A stretch of DNA of 64,000 nucleotides from Phascolarctobacterium sp. (GTDB lineage: Bacteria > Bacillota > Negativicutes > Acidaminococcales > Acidaminococcaceae): positions 124,001-188,000 of the forward strand of contig JAUNOC010000001.1 in NCBI GenBank assembly GCA_030531205.1. The letters are read 5' to 3'. The notes below the pieces were generated by a model, which did no database searches, was not told the DNA's origin, and saw only the letters and a program-made list of their open reading frames with translations. The position numbers and the translations under genes were made by a program. Positions 34,539 through 44,227 of this stretch are shown here, piece by piece (position 1 is the stretch's first letter; each line of letters opens with the position of its first letter).

Positions 34539-35723
34539 TCAATCTCTCCTAAACAAATCCTTTGTATAAACCTTTTCCTGCACATCATTTAATTGCTCGT
34601 CATAACGATTAGCAAGAATAACATCTGACTCATTTTTAAATTTTTCAAAATCTTTTTCAACTTTATAACCTTCAAAACTTCCTTCTTTCCACGTTGGCTC
34701 ATAAATAACAAGTTGTACCCCCTGCTCTTTCAAACGTTGCATAATCCCTTGAATAGCACTGGCACGGAAATTGTCACTATTACTTTTCATCGTCAAACGA
34801 TAAATTCCCACAATCTTTGGTTTTTTCGCCATAACTTGTTCCGCCACAAATGCTTTACGTGTATCATTGGCCTTAACGATTGCCTCAATAAGATTTTCCG
34901 GCACTCCTTTATAATTTGCCAAAAGTTGTTTGGTATCCTTCGGCAAGCAATAGCCACCATAACCAAAAGAAGGATTATTATAAAAATTACCAATACGGGG
35001 ATCAAGGCATACTCCGTCAATAATCTGCTGTGTATTCAGCCCCTTCATTTCTGCATATGTATCAAGTTCATTAAAATAACTTACTCGCAATGCAAGATAT
35101 GTATTGGCAAATAATTTAATTGCTTCTGCTTCAGCAAACCCTACAAATAATTGTGGGATATCTTTTTTTATAGCCCCTTCCTGCAATAAGTCAGCAAATT
35201 TATGTGCAGCATCAACCAATCTTTTATCCTGCAAATCTGTGCCAACCACAATTCTGCTTGGATAAAGATTGTCATAAAGTGCTTTGCTTTCCCGCAAAAA
35301 TTCCGGACTGAAAATTATATTTTTACAACCGGTTACTTTTCTAATATGCTCAGTATAGCCAACAGGTATGGTGGACTTAATGACCATAATGGCATTAGGG
35401 TTATATTCCATTACCAATTTAATAACTGCTTCTACTGCAGAGGTATCAAAAAAATTCTTTTTTACATCATAATTAGTCGGTGCGGCAATAATCACCAAAT
35501 CCGCATTGCTATATGCCATCTTGGCATCTAAAGTGGCTTGCAAATGTAGTTGTTTATTAGCTAAATATTCTTCTATTTCTGTATCCTGAATGGGGGATTT
35601 TTTCTGATTAATTAGATTAACCTTTTCCTCCACAATATCCACTGCCACAACATTATTATGCTGTGCCAAGAGTACTGCCAAACTCAACCCCACATATCCA
35701 GTTCCTGCTATTGCAATTTTCAT
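34539..35723 (-). CDS. UDP-glucose/nucleotide-sugar 6-dehydrogenase
   Basis: A 394-residue enzyme with the NAD motif [32 protein letters not shown] and the catalytic Cys in [11 protein letters not shown]. It oxidises a UDP-sugar to the uronic acid, most likely UDP-glucose to UDP-glucuronate as in the short Ugd group. It sits in the PglF/PglE/PglC-like operon and provides an acidic sugar for the repeat unit. Confidence 0.93.
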   Translation of the reverse strand: MKIAIAGTGYVGLSLAVLLAQHNNVVAVDIVEEKVNLINQKKSPIQDTEIEEYLANKQLHLQATLDAKMAYSNADLVIIAAPTNYDVKKNFFDTSAVEAVIKLVMEYNPNAIMVIKSTIPVGYTEHIRKVTGCKNIIFSPEFLRESKALYDNLYPSRIVVGTDLQDKRLVDAAHKFADLLQEGAIKKDIPQLFVGFAEAEAIKLFANTYLALRVSYFNELDTYAEMKGLNTQQIIDGVCLDPRIGNFYNNPSFGYGGYCLPKDTKQLLANYKGVPENLIEAIVKANDTRKAFVAEQVMAKKPKIVGIYRLTMKSNSDNFRASAIQGIMQRLKEQGVQLVIYEPTWKEGSFEGYKVEKDFEKFKNESDVILANRYDEQLNDVQEKVYTKDLFRRD

Positions 35724-35725
35724 AG

Positions 35726-36493
35726 TTAACTTACCCTTTTCTCATATTTTATCTTCTTCAATACCCCATAAAACATATTCCAACATGCATACCATAGTGA
35801 CATCCCCACTGATTGTCCGTCACATTTGTGAAATAAATCATAATGACTCTTTAATTTTTTCCTCAACTTGTCGTGAGATATAGAGTTTGTCCTTATCCTG
35901 TATTGTCCTAAATTTTCTGGTAACAAATAACAATCTGCTTTTTTACATAATTTTAGCAAAATAGCATAATCATTATTTTTCTTAATATCTTTTATCTGTA
36001 TTAATCCGTGCATTTGAGCATCATACATAAAAGTTAAACAGCCAATGTAATCATAGTCATACATCTTTGTTTTATTAACCACTTTTGGCCCTGTAACATA
36101 GATACCTAACGGTTTTGACTCTTCATCAATTTTCTCATAATCATGATACGCAAAAGAATAGTTATTGGTCTGCATAAAATTAAGCATTTTTTCTAATTTT
36201 TCGGAATGCCACAAATCATCACTATCCAGAAATGCTATCCACCTGCCTTTTGCTTCTCTTAATGCTTTGTTTCTTGAAACAGCAGCCCCGCTATTCTTTT
36301 CATTTTGAAAAACATGAATTCTTTCATCCTGAATCATAGATAAAATTTCCATTGTATTATCCGTGGAACAATCGTCTACAATAATCAATTCCCAATTAGA
36401 ATATGTTTGAGCCAACACAGATTCAATTGATTTTCCAATATACTTAGCCGTATTATATGACGGCATTATTATTGAAACTAAATCATCAATCAT
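35726..36493 (-). CDS. Glycosyltransferase family 2
   Basis: About 255 residues from the ATG at 36493, which gives the normal start [19 protein letters not shown]; an in-frame TTG at 36541 lacks a good ribosome site. VDDCSTDNT and [16 protein letters not shown] are the GT-A donor and metal sites. It follows the phosphoglycosyl transferase gene and probably adds an early sugar to the lipid-linked unit. Confidence 0.88.
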   Translation of the reverse strand: MIDDLVSIIMPSYNTAKYIGKSIESVLAQTYSNWELIIVDDCSTDNTMEILSMIQDERIHVFQNEKNSGAAVSRNKALREAKGRWIAFLDSDDLWHSEKLEKMLNFMQTNNYSFAYHDYEKIDEESKPLGIYVTGPKVVNKTKMYDYDYIGCLTFMYDAQMHGLIQIKDIKKNNDYAILLKLCKKADCYLLPENLGQYRIRTNSISHDKLRKKLKSHYDLFHKCDGQSVGMSLWYACWNMFYGVLKKIKYEKRVS

Positions 36494-36544
36494 CACACCA
36501 CCGCAAAAAATGTTTTCCACATTAACTGTATATCCCGCCAAATG

Positions 36545-37237
36545 CTAAACTCTTTGATGTCCTGCTTTAAGTATTTCCAATGCTTGTTTCTGTTTTTCAT
36601 CATAAGTTTTTAGGTCAATAATATTCATTCTCAATAAATAATCCCCATAATCTTCCGCCGTTGCCATACCCTCTGTATTAATATCCTCACAACCAACAAC
36701 TTTTAAAAATGTCCTAAAAATTATTCTCAAATCTTCCCAAAATGATATTTTCTGTATGTAATACAAATCATATTTAAACTTTTCTTCCCAACTAATATTA
36801 TTCCTACCACAAATTTGTGCCAAGCCAGTTAATCCAGGCATAACGCTCTGCCTTCGCATAACGTTATCATCAAAAAACACCATATCACGCACCAACAACG
36901 GTCTTGGTCCCACAATACTCATATCTCCAATAAAGATATTCCAAATCTCCGGCAGTTCGTCAAGAGAAGTGCTACGTAATGCTTTCCCAAAATCAGTCAA
37001 GCGTTGCTCGTCTGACAACAAATTGCCGTTTTCATCTCGCTCATCCGTCATAGTACGGAATTTGTAAATTTTGAATATCTTGCCATTTAAACCGGGACGC
37101 TCTTGTGTAAAAAACACAGGACTACCAAGCTTTGTTCTCACTAAAATATACAATACAAGATATACTGGCGACAAAAAAGTCAAAGCAATACCACTCAATA
37201 TAACATCTAAAATTCGTTTAAAGTATTTTTCATACAT
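36545..37237 (-). CDS. Undecaprenyl-phosphate sugar phosphotransferase (PglC/WbaP-like)
   Basis: About 230 residues from the ATG at 37237 (TGATG overlap with the aminotransferase gene). One N-terminal membrane segment (ILSGIALTFLSPVYLVLYIL), then FKIYKFRTM, the Glu-Pro motif DELPEIWNI, GDMSIVGPRP and PGLTGLAQI, which are the hallmarks of monotopic phosphoglycosyl transferases. It loads the first sugar phosphate on the lipid carrier; the genes upstream suggest a 4-amino-4,6-dideoxy sugar. Confidence 0.93.
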   Translation of the reverse strand: MYEKYFKRILDVILSGIALTFLSPVYLVLYILVRTKLGSPVFFTQERPGLNGKIFKIYKFRTMTDERDENGNLLSDEQRLTDFGKALRSTSLDELPEIWNIFIGDMSIVGPRPLLVRDMVFFDDNVMRRQSVMPGLTGLAQICGRNNISWEEKFKYDLYYIQKISFWEDLRIIFRTFLKVVGCEDINTEGMATAEDYGDYLLRMNIIDLKTYDEKQKQALEILKAGHQRV

Positions 37238-38484
37238 CAAGCAAAACACTCTCTAACTACTTCAATAATTTTACTCTGTTCTTCCGCCGTTATTTTATTA
37301 TCACTTGGCAAGCACAACCCCCTTGCAAAAATATCTGCGCCCACATCAGTTGCATTGCCAATATTTCCCACATAAGCATCACTGTGATTACGTCCATTGC
37401 CTACTCGTGTTACAAACGGATTCATTCTGTAAATCGGTTGCATATGCATTGGCTTCCAAATGGGCCTGCCTTCGGCGTTCATCTTTCCCAACACTTCCAA
37501 AATTTCTGTTGGACAAGATTTCCCATGTTCTGGAATGTAGCATGCTTCACTTTCGCTACGTACCTGTTTGCACATTGCCTTTTCATCTATCAATAAGCAA
37601 CTGAGCCAAAAATTCGGTACACTATTCTTCTCGTCATAAGGATTCATACTAACCGGCAAATCTTTAAATCCTTCTTTGTATCTTTCATAAATAGCCCGTT
37701 TTTGAGCAATATGTTCTTCCAAATGTGGCCATTGCCCTCGCACCACACCAGCAATAACATTAGACATGCGATAATTATATCCCAACTCCTCATGCTGATA
37801 CCAAGGTGCTGCATCACGTGCCTGTGTTGACCACTTTCTTGCCCGCAACATTGCTTCTTCATCATCCGTCATCAACATTCCGCCACTTGAACCAGTAATG
37901 ATTTTATTACCATTGAAACTAATGGCATTATATTTACCAAAAGTGCCTGTTTGTTGTCCTTTATAAGTTGCCCCCAATGATTCTGCCGCATCTTCAATGA
38001 GAATAACATTATGCTTTTGGCAAATTGCTTTTATTTCATCCATTTTGCCAGGAGTCCCATAAAGATTTGCCACTACCACTACTTTAATATCCGGATAAAT
38101 GGCAAATGCTTTTTCCAAAGCCGCAGGATCCATATTCCAAGTATCCCGTTCCGTATCAACAAAAATTTGCATGCCACCCTCATAACTGACCGGATTAACC
38201 GTAGCATCAAAAGTCATATCACTGCAAGCAACTTTAACGCCTGATTTAATCCCTACCAATCGCATGCACAAATGTAAAGCCGCTGTACCACAAGACAAGG
38301 CAACTGCATATTTACAGCCAATTTTTTCTGTAGCCAATTTTTCTACTTCGTTAATATTAGCCCCCACCGTTGACATCCAATTAGTTTCATAGGCCTCTGT
38401 CACATATTTTATTTCCTCCCCATGCATAGTGGGAGATGACAACCATATTTTTTTTGCAAATGGTTTTATTTGCCCCGTAAACAT
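37237..38484 (-). CDS. DegT/DnrJ/EryC1 aminotransferase (PglE-like)
   Basis: A 415-residue PLP enzyme. LSCGTAALHLCMRLVGIK, EDAAESLGATYKG and the Schiff-base Lys in FNGNKIITGSSGGML are standard for sugar aminotransferases. Placed between a PglF-like dehydratase and a PglC-like transferase, it most likely aminates UDP-4-keto-6-deoxy-GlcNAc at C4. The C-terminal part IWKPMHMQPIYRM agrees with the family. Confidence 0.92.
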   Translation of the reverse strand: MFTGQIKPFAKKIWLSSPTMHGEEIKYVTEAYETNWMSTVGANINEVEKLATEKIGCKYAVALSCGTAALHLCMRLVGIKSGVKVACSDMTFDATVNPVSYEGGMQIFVDTERDTWNMDPAALEKAFAIYPDIKVVVVANLYGTPGKMDEIKAICQKHNVILIEDAAESLGATYKGQQTGTFGKYNAISFNGNKIITGSSGGMLMTDDEEAMLRARKWSTQARDAAPWYQHEELGYNYRMSNVIAGVVRGQWPHLEEHIAQKRAIYERYKEGFKDLPVSMNPYDEKNSVPNFWLSCLLIDEKAMCKQVRSESEACYIPEHGKSCPTEILEVLGKMNAEGRPIWKPMHMQPIYRMNPFVTRVGNGRNHSDAYVGNIGNATDVGADIFARGLCLPSDNKITAEEQSKIIEVVRECFA

Positions 38485-38554
38485 TTGTTACACCTCTTTG
38501 TCAAAATTTTCTTACCTAAAGTAGCGGTCTCCAAAACCGTTGGTTATTCTTTCC

Positions 38555-40408
38555 TTATCCCGCATGATATTCTGGCACAATTTCCTTCACTTTCTCCTTA
38601 ATCACGTCATTATCTTCCATATAAGCAATTTTAACTATCTCATCCAATTTCTGCAAAAATTCATCCGTATTAATTTGCAAAGGTTCACCTACATAAATTA
38701 AATCATTGGCGGTCTTTTGCAATCCCTCTGCCGCCATAAGTTTTTCTTCATAAAGTTTTTCACCGGGTCGCAGTCCTGTATAAACAATTTTAATATCTTC
38801 ATCCGGTTTTAAGCCCATCAACTTAATTAAATTCCGTGCAAGGGTATCTATCTTCACCGGCTCGCCCATATCAAGCACAAAGATTTCTCCACCCTGTGCA
38901 TAGCACCCTGCCTGCAACACCAAAGAAACCGCCTCCGGAATGGTCATAAAATAACGCACAATATCTGGATGAGTCACTGTCACGGGTCCCCCCTCGGCAA
39001 TTTGTTTTTTGAAAAAAGGTACAACAGAACCGTTAGAGCCAAGCACATTGCCAAAACGGACAGCCACAAACTCCGTGGGAGTTTGTGGGTTTTTTGCCAG
39101 GGTTTGAATTATCAGTTCACAAATCCGCTTGCTTGCCCCCATAACATTGGTGGGGTTAACCGCTTTATCCGTGCTAATAAGCACAAAACGCTTCGTTCCA
39201 TAATGCACTGCTGCCATAGCTGTTTGATAAGTTCCTAGCACATTATTTTTGATTGCTTCACAAGGGCTATATTCCATCAATGGTACATGCTTATGTGCCG
39301 CCGCATGATAAACAATCTCCGGCTTGTACTGTGCAAAAATTGCTTCTAATCTTCCCTCGTCCCGCACAGAACCAATTAATACCACTAAATTCAAATTAGG
39401 CAATTTACGCCGCAACTCCTGCTCTATTTCAAAAGCATTGTTCTCATATATATCAAAAATTATTAGTTGTTTTGGACTATGAGTGGCAATCTGGCGACAA
39501 AGTTCTGAACCAATAGAACCGCCACCACCCGTAACCAAAATAACCTTGCCGCTAATATTGTTAAAGATTTCCTGCATATCAACTTTGATTTGTTCCCGGC
39601 CAAGCAAATCTTCAATAGCCACATCACGCAAGGAATTGATACTCACTTCTCCATTAACCAACTGACGGAAAGAAGGTAAATTACGCAAAACGCAACCGGT
39701 GTCTTTACAAATATTCAAAATATCCCGTTTTTCTTTGGCAGAGGCCGTAGGCACAGCTATATAAATTTCATCAATACCATATTTAGCCACAGCTGCCATA
39801 ATATCATCCCTGCCACCTATAACAGGAACGCCGTCTATAAAGCGACCATGCTTATTTTTGTCATCATCAATAATGCAGAGTACCCGCACATCCTGCCATT
39901 TATTACGTTGAGAATCGTGAAGAAGCATTTGACCCGCCTGACCTGCACCAATGAGCATAACATTAACCCCATCGTGATTTTTACCGTGAATTTCCCGCAT
40001 TAAAAGTACAAAGCGGTACATAAAACGCACCGCAATCCAAAAAGCAATAGTCAAAACCAAGCCGATGAGATAATAAGAAATGGGCATACGGCGATAAACC
40101 CCAGTAAAGATTAAAACTACTTGGGTCAGTTCTACAATAAAAGCCACCCCAAGTACCCGGATAAGTTCCGTAAAAGATGCAAATCGCCAAATGGATTGAT
40201 ACAAACGGGAATGCCACAACAAAACAACGCTAAGTGCAGCAATCACAGGCATCAAATTCCAGAGATTATGCAAATACACATTGGGTATAAGAGAATAACG
40301 TAAATCAAAACGTAGCCACAATGCCATAAAATGTGCCATGCCCACAGTTAAAACATCATATATAATTAATAAAAGTGCAGTAACTTGCCAAGATTGAAAT
40401 TTTTTCAT
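38555..40408 (-). CDS. Membrane nucleotide-sugar 4,6-dehydratase (PglF/WbpM-like)
   Basis: A 617-residue protein with four N-terminal membrane helices (to about residue 130), a first Rossmann-like domain (VMLIGAGQAGQMLLHD) and a C-terminal SDR domain with VTGGGGSIGSELCRQI, HAAAHKHVPLME and STDKAVNPTNVMGASKR. The length and order match PglF/WbpM, which convert UDP-GlcNAc to the 4-keto-6-deoxy product for bacillosamine-type sugars. It is the first gene of the run to 32371 and has its own promoter. Confidence 0.93.
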   Translation of the reverse strand: MKKFQSWQVTALLLIIYDVLTVGMAHFMALWLRFDLRYSLIPNVYLHNLWNLMPVIAALSVVLLWHSRLYQSIWRFASFTELIRVLGVAFIVELTQVVLIFTGVYRRMPISYYLIGLVLTIAFWIAVRFMYRFVLLMREIHGKNHDGVNVMLIGAGQAGQMLLHDSQRNKWQDVRVLCIIDDDKNKHGRFIDGVPVIGGRDDIMAAVAKYGIDEIYIAVPTASAKEKRDILNICKDTGCVLRNLPSFRQLVNGEVSINSLRDVAIEDLLGREQIKVDMQEIFNNISGKVILVTGGGGSIGSELCRQIATHSPKQLIIFDIYENNAFEIEQELRRKLPNLNLVVLIGSVRDEGRLEAIFAQYKPEIVYHAAAHKHVPLMEYSPCEAIKNNVLGTYQTAMAAVHYGTKRFVLISTDKAVNPTNVMGASKRICELIIQTLAKNPQTPTEFVAVRFGNVLGSNGSVVPFFKKQIAEGGPVTVTHPDIVRYFMTIPEAVSLVLQAGCYAQGGEIFVLDMGEPVKIDTLARNLIKLMGLKPDEDIKIVYTGLRPGEKLYEEKLMAAEGLQKTANDLIYVGEPLQINTDEFLQKLDEIVKIAYMEDNDVIKEKVKEIVPEYHAG

Positions 40409-40422
40409 TTCTTTCCTTATAT

Positions 40423-40451
40423 ATTATACACATCATGCATAATTATAGCAA
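40423..40451 (-). promoter_or_regulatory. Promoter of the PglF-like operon
   Basis: Minus strand TTGCTA (40451-40446), 17-base spacer and TATAAT (40428-40423), about 15 bases before the start codon. Confidence 0.6.
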
Positions 40452-40541
40452 GAGAGATCTAAAATTGAATAAACAAAAAGTACTGATAAAATGGTTATAA
40501 CAATCACGACGAACTGTAGACATTTGTGTTATAATATAATT

Positions 40542-42224
40542 ATGAAAAAAGTGATATCTTTTCTGACAACTTGGCTGATTCTTTTAGGATTAGTGTTTGG
40601 CTACTATGTGGCGGTGTCCAACGGTCTTACGTCCACGCCTTTTGGTTTGCAGTTACGACGTTTTATCGGCATGACTTTAGCCATGACCATTGTTATTTGG
40701 CTTTTGCGTGCCTATGTTCCCCACTGCTATTGGTTTGGCTTTGGTGCCATCGGCATCATTTGGGCTTTGGCATATCCTTTGCCCTATTGGATTTGTTTTC
40801 ACGACAGCGTGCCTTATTTCAGCACCCATCACGATATGGCTTTTGGCGGTTATTTTTTCGTCAGCATGTGCCTTATTGCCTATCTGCTTCGTGTACTGAC
40901 CGGTGTTACCTGCGCTTCACTTATTACCAGTATTATAGAATGGGTGGCTCTTTTGCCACCAATTTTTCAAATGCTTTATTTAAGTTATTATGGCATGGTT
41001 ATCACCAATCCTGCCATTCTTGCCATTTGGCAAACCACTCCTTCTGAGGCCAAAGAATATCTTTTGAGTGCAGGCGGTTATCCAGGTATAATTCTTCTTC
41101 TCATCGCTCTTGTGGTACTCTTCATCATTCTCTTTTTATCCAATCGTTATATTCTGAACCACACAATTCCTTGTAGCAAAAAGCTACTGATTATTATCTT
41201 GATTGCTGCTCTTAGTGCTGGCAGTTACACCTTTACCACTGGAATCCGGCACATCATCCTTGTGGAAATGTTTTCTGACATAAAACAGTATTTTGAAAAC
41301 TCCAAAGAATTTACCAAATATCATGCGGATAATTTTGCCAAACTAAAAATTACCCCAACACAACCACCTTTTACAAAGCCGGGAACTATTTTAGTCGTTA
41401 TTGGCGAAAGTGCATCCAGGCAATTCATGAGTGCCTACAATAATCAGTATCCCGTGAACACTACCCCTTGGCTTAAACAACAAAAGAACACCAGTAATTT
41501 TTATCTTTTTGACAAGGTACGTGCCTGTGCAGGACAAACCGTTCCCGTGTTGGAAAAAGCATTAACAGAAAAGAATTTGGTTAATAATTTGGAATTTAAA
41601 CACTGTGTTTCTATTATAGATGTTGCAAAAAAAGGAGGTTACCATACCTATTGGTTTAGCAATCAATCTCATACAGACGAAAGTGCAACACCTGTTACTT
41701 TAGTTGCGGAAACTGCAGATGTAAGAAAATGGACCAATGTGGACAGCGACTCCTGGCAATACGATGAACAACTTGTACCTTTGTTAAAAACTATTGATCC
41801 AGCACAAAATAATTTTGTAGTACTGCATTTAATCGGCTCCCATACTGCTTTTGAAAATCGTTTCCCAAAGAACTTTGCAGAACCTGCAAAAACATTGATT
41901 GGCAATTATGAAAAATCTTTGCAATATACGGATAGTAATTTGCAAGAATTTTATGAATATGCAAAAGATAATTTGAATTTGAGAGCAATGCTCTATTTCT
42001 CCGACCATGGTACAGTGCCCAAAGATGTACGACAGGCGGGAGAAACTCGTGATGCACACTACGAAATTCCTTTCTTCATTTATTTGTCAGACGAATATAA
42101 AACTGCCTGCCCCAACAGCACGCAAACACTTACTGATAAACAACATACCGCTTTTACAAATGATATTGTTTATGATATCGTAGTGGAGATGTTAAATGTA
42201 GAAGCAATTAAAAATAGCAATTAG
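40542..42224 (+). CDS. Phosphoethanolamine-transferase-like protein (EptA/CptA sulfatase fold)
   Basis: A 560-residue protein from the ATG at 40542. Five N-terminal membrane helices are followed by a periplasmic alkaline-phosphatase/sulfatase-type domain with VVIGESASR (metal and nucleophile region, about 285-293), HLIGSHTAFENRFP and YFSDHGTVPKD. The family moves phosphoethanolamine from phosphatidylethanolamine to lipid A, core or other surface acceptors. No good ribosome binding site precedes this ATG, and a TATAAT box lies six bases before it, so the message may be nearly leaderless. It is the only plus-strand gene in this stretch and is transcribed alone. Confidence 0.85.
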   Translation: MKKVISFLTTWLILLGLVFGYYVAVSNGLTSTPFGLQLRRFIGMTLAMTIVIWLLRAYVPHCYWFGFGAIGIIWALAYPLPYWICFHDSVPYFSTHHDMAFGGYFFVSMCLIAYLLRVLTGVTCASLITSIIEWVALLPPIFQMLYLSYYGMVITNPAILAIWQTTPSEAKEYLLSAGGYPGIILLLIALVVLFIILFLSNRYILNHTIPCSKKLLIIILIAALSAGSYTFTTGIRHIILVEMFSDIKQYFENSKEFTKYHADNFAKLKITPTQPPFTKPGTILVVIGESASRQFMSAYNNQYPVNTTPWLKQQKNTSNFYLFDKVRACAGQTVPVLEKALTEKNLVNNLEFKHCVSIIDVAKKGGYHTYWFSNQSHTDESATPVTLVAETADVRKWTNVDSDSWQYDEQLVPLLKTIDPAQNNFVVLHLIGSHTAFENRFPKNFAEPAKTLIGNYEKSLQYTDSNLQEFYEYAKDNLNLRAMLYFSDHGTVPKDVRQAGETRDAHYEIPFFIYLSDEYKTACPNSTQTLTDKQHTAFTNDIVYDIVVEMLNVEAIKNSN

Positions 42225-42245
42225 TGGTTAGGATAAGTAAAAATT

Positions 42246-42287
42246 AAAAGAAGGACTTTAGCTAATGCCAAAGTCCTTCTTTTTTAT
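42246..42287. terminator. Bidirectional terminator between convergent genes
   Basis: AGAAGGACTTT (42249-42259) pairs with AAAGTCCTTCT (42270-42280), with T runs on both strands. It serves the transferase gene and the permease gene. Confidence 0.9.
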
Positions 42288-42290
42288 AAG

Positions 42291-43739
42291 TTACAAATTA
42301 TTTTCTTCCCAAATGTAAAACACAATTCCTAACACGCACCAAATGCCCAGCATTATATATGATTCTCTGCCAAAATGCACACTTTCAAAACCGGGGATGG
42401 GGACAAGTTGTAAAACAATAAATGCCAAACTAAAGAATGCCCCAATAATTGCCATAATTTTCAAAAACAAGGAACCGTCCCCATCTTTTTTCATAGTTAC
42501 CAAGGTTGCCAAACAAGTTGCTCCGTAACCAATGGATGCTCCAATAGCACTCATATCCAAAAACCACCCCAATGCTTCTCGTCCCAAAACAGGACCTGTT
42601 AAAGAAACCAACAAACAAAAAAACATTGCTTTTTTAGGCGTTCTGTATTTTGCATCCACTTCTCCAAAGCACGCAGGTAAATAGCCATACTGACTGATGG
42701 AATACATCAAACGGCTGGATGCCATATAAAATCCCATAATGCCCGTAAGCACTGCACACATTACCGCAACACCCACCAAGGCCTTGCCAAATCCGCCTAA
42801 TAATTTTTCTGCCGCCGCCAAAAGTAACCACGGGGTTCCTTCACTATTAACAATCAAATCCGGCCAGTTTGCCAATGCCGCTGCTGTAATAGTATTATTG
42901 GCTGTATAAACAAAACAGCCAAAAAGAATTGCCACTATCATGATAAAGCTGACTTTTTTGTGACTGAACTTAAATTCTTCCGCCGCTTGAGGAATAGTGT
43001 CAAACCCTACATAAGCCCAGGGGGCAATAGCAAAAGTAGCCAAAATTGCTTCTGCAACCGCCTGGCCTCCTTCGTGAACAAAAGGTGTCACTCCGTTATA
43101 AGTTCCCATTTTCGCTGCTTCTATTGCCAATTTTTTATCAAAGCCCCACAACGGCAACATATTTGCCACACTGGTATAATCGCTCAACAATGCCGCCACT
43201 GTAAGAATACTCACAGAAACAACCAAGCCGGCTGCCAAACATGTTTGAATAATCCCCGCCACACGTACACCACGAGTGTTAAAAAGGTAGAACAAAATTA
43301 AAATTGCCATAGCAAAAAACATTTCCCCTGCATAGACATCAAAGCCGGCCACCGTGTAATGAAATCCAAACCGCAAAACAGGGCCGAACAAACCATGCAT
43401 AATCAAACCTATGGCTGTGCTATTCATTGGCACATTGGTAAGATATGCTGCTAACAAAAACCACCCACAAACATAAGCAGCCACCTTGCCAAAACAAACT
43501 TTGGTAAAAATAAATTCGCCACCCGCTTTAGGATATTTGGGAACCATATAAGCATAAGAGTAAGCGATGATTATCATTACCAATGCCCCCAAAACCATGG
43601 CAATAGCCGTGCCTGCTACGCCAGAGTTAAAAAGAAATTTTTTTCCTGGATTAATAAATGAACCCCAACCAATTATACAGCCAAAGGCAATCGCCCACAC
43701 ATGCATGGGGTTTAATTGTTTGTTAAGAGTGTTTTTCAT
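42291..43739 (-). CDS. APC-family amino acid permease
   Basis: A 482-residue protein with about twelve to thirteen helices. The start MKNTLNKQLNPMHVW has AAAGGAGG upstream. GCIIGWGSFINPGKKF is the helix-1 motif of the APC superfamily, and YPKAGGEFIF and APWAYVGFDTIPQAAEEF support the assignment. The transported amino acid is not evident. It looks like a resident gene between polysaccharide modules rather than a pathway member. Confidence 0.9.
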   Translation of the reverse strand: MKNTLNKQLNPMHVWAIAFGCIIGWGSFINPGKKFLFNSGVAGTAIAMVLGALVMIIIAYSYAYMVPKYPKAGGEFIFTKVCFGKVAAYVCGWFLLAAYLTNVPMNSTAIGLIMHGLFGPVLRFGFHYTVAGFDVYAGEMFFAMAILILFYLFNTRGVRVAGIIQTCLAAGLVVSVSILTVAALLSDYTSVANMLPLWGFDKKLAIEAAKMGTYNGVTPFVHEGGQAVAEAILATFAIAPWAYVGFDTIPQAAEEFKFSHKKVSFIMIVAILFGCFVYTANNTITAAALANWPDLIVNSEGTPWLLLAAAEKLLGGFGKALVGVAVMCAVLTGIMGFYMASSRLMYSISQYGYLPACFGEVDAKYRTPKKAMFFCLLVSLTGPVLGREALGWFLDMSAIGASIGYGATCLATLVTMKKDGDGSLFLKIMAIIGAFFSLAFIVLQLVPIPGFESVHFGRESYIMLGIWCVLGIVFYIWEENNL

Positions 43740-43761
43740 ATTGCCTCCTTTTATAAAAAAC

Positions 43762-43808
43762 AAAGCATAAGATTTAGGGCATAAAGCATAAGGATGGTGC
43801 TATGTTCC
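43762..43808. repeat. Heptad-type repeat, left of the four-helix-bundle gene
   Basis: Seven-base units AAAGCAT, AAGATTT, AGGGCAT, AAAGCAT, AAGGATG, then GTGCTATGTTCC. 43771-43791 is an inverted copy of 44207-44227 with two mismatches. Confidence 0.65.
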
Positions 43809-43813
43809 TAAAA

Positions 43814-44167
43814 TCAGATTTTATGTTTGAGAATAGTTATCAAAAGTTTTAAACATTCCTGACAAAGCTTATATGCTTTATCTATTTCTCCTTTAGTGAG
43901 AAATCCACTTTCTGAAATAATTTCTAACCAATACTCTGTTTCAGAAGCTTCCTTTAACGAAATACCAAATTTATTATACATATCTTTATCAGATATGCCC
44001 CTAATTGCCTCTTTAACATTTGCTCCAACACTTGTGCCACTTCTGAGCATTTGATCCGCTAACGAATATTCTCTTTTTTCATCTCTTAATTTTTTACATA
44101 ACTTTATTATTTCCAACGCTAATTCTTTGCTTTTAACAACTATAGGAGTATTATTTCTATCACTCAT
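43814..44167 (-). CDS. Four-helix-bundle protein (S23/intervening-sequence type)
   Basis: A 117-residue, mainly helical protein. SLADQMLRSGTSVGANVKEA and KFGISLKEASETEYWLEII are the recognised signatures of the four-helix-bundle family first seen in 23S rRNA intervening sequences. The family has no settled function and often appears as a mobile accessory gene in variable regions. It has an AAGGAAAG site and is bracketed by inverted heptad repeats, like the ATPase gene at 30621. Confidence 0.9.
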   Translation of the reverse strand: MSDRNNTPIVVKSKELALEIIKLCKKLRDEKREYSLADQMLRSGTSVGANVKEAIRGISDKDMYNKFGISLKEASETEYWLEIISESGFLTKGEIDKAYKLCQECLKLLITILKHKI

Positions 44168-44227
44168 ACTTTCCTTCTCCCCAACCCTTACCTTATTCCC
44201 TAATTTCTATGCCTTATGCCCTAAATC
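44168..44227. repeat. Heptad-type repeat, right of the four-helix-bundle gene
   Basis: Units such as CCAACCC, TTACCTT, AATTTCT, ATGCCTT and ATGCCCT. 44207-44227 is the inverted partner of 43771-43791. Confidence 0.65.

Noticed and set aside
38985-38992. A C6 run in the PglF-like gene as a third phase-variable tract
   Set aside because: Six bases is within the range expected by chance and the frame is intact in a conserved region.
40542-42224. Loss of the catalytic Thr in the phosphoethanolamine-transferase-like protein
   Set aside because: The motif reads GESASR, but subfamilies differ in spacing here and Ser can serve as nucleophile; without an alignment the claim is not safe.
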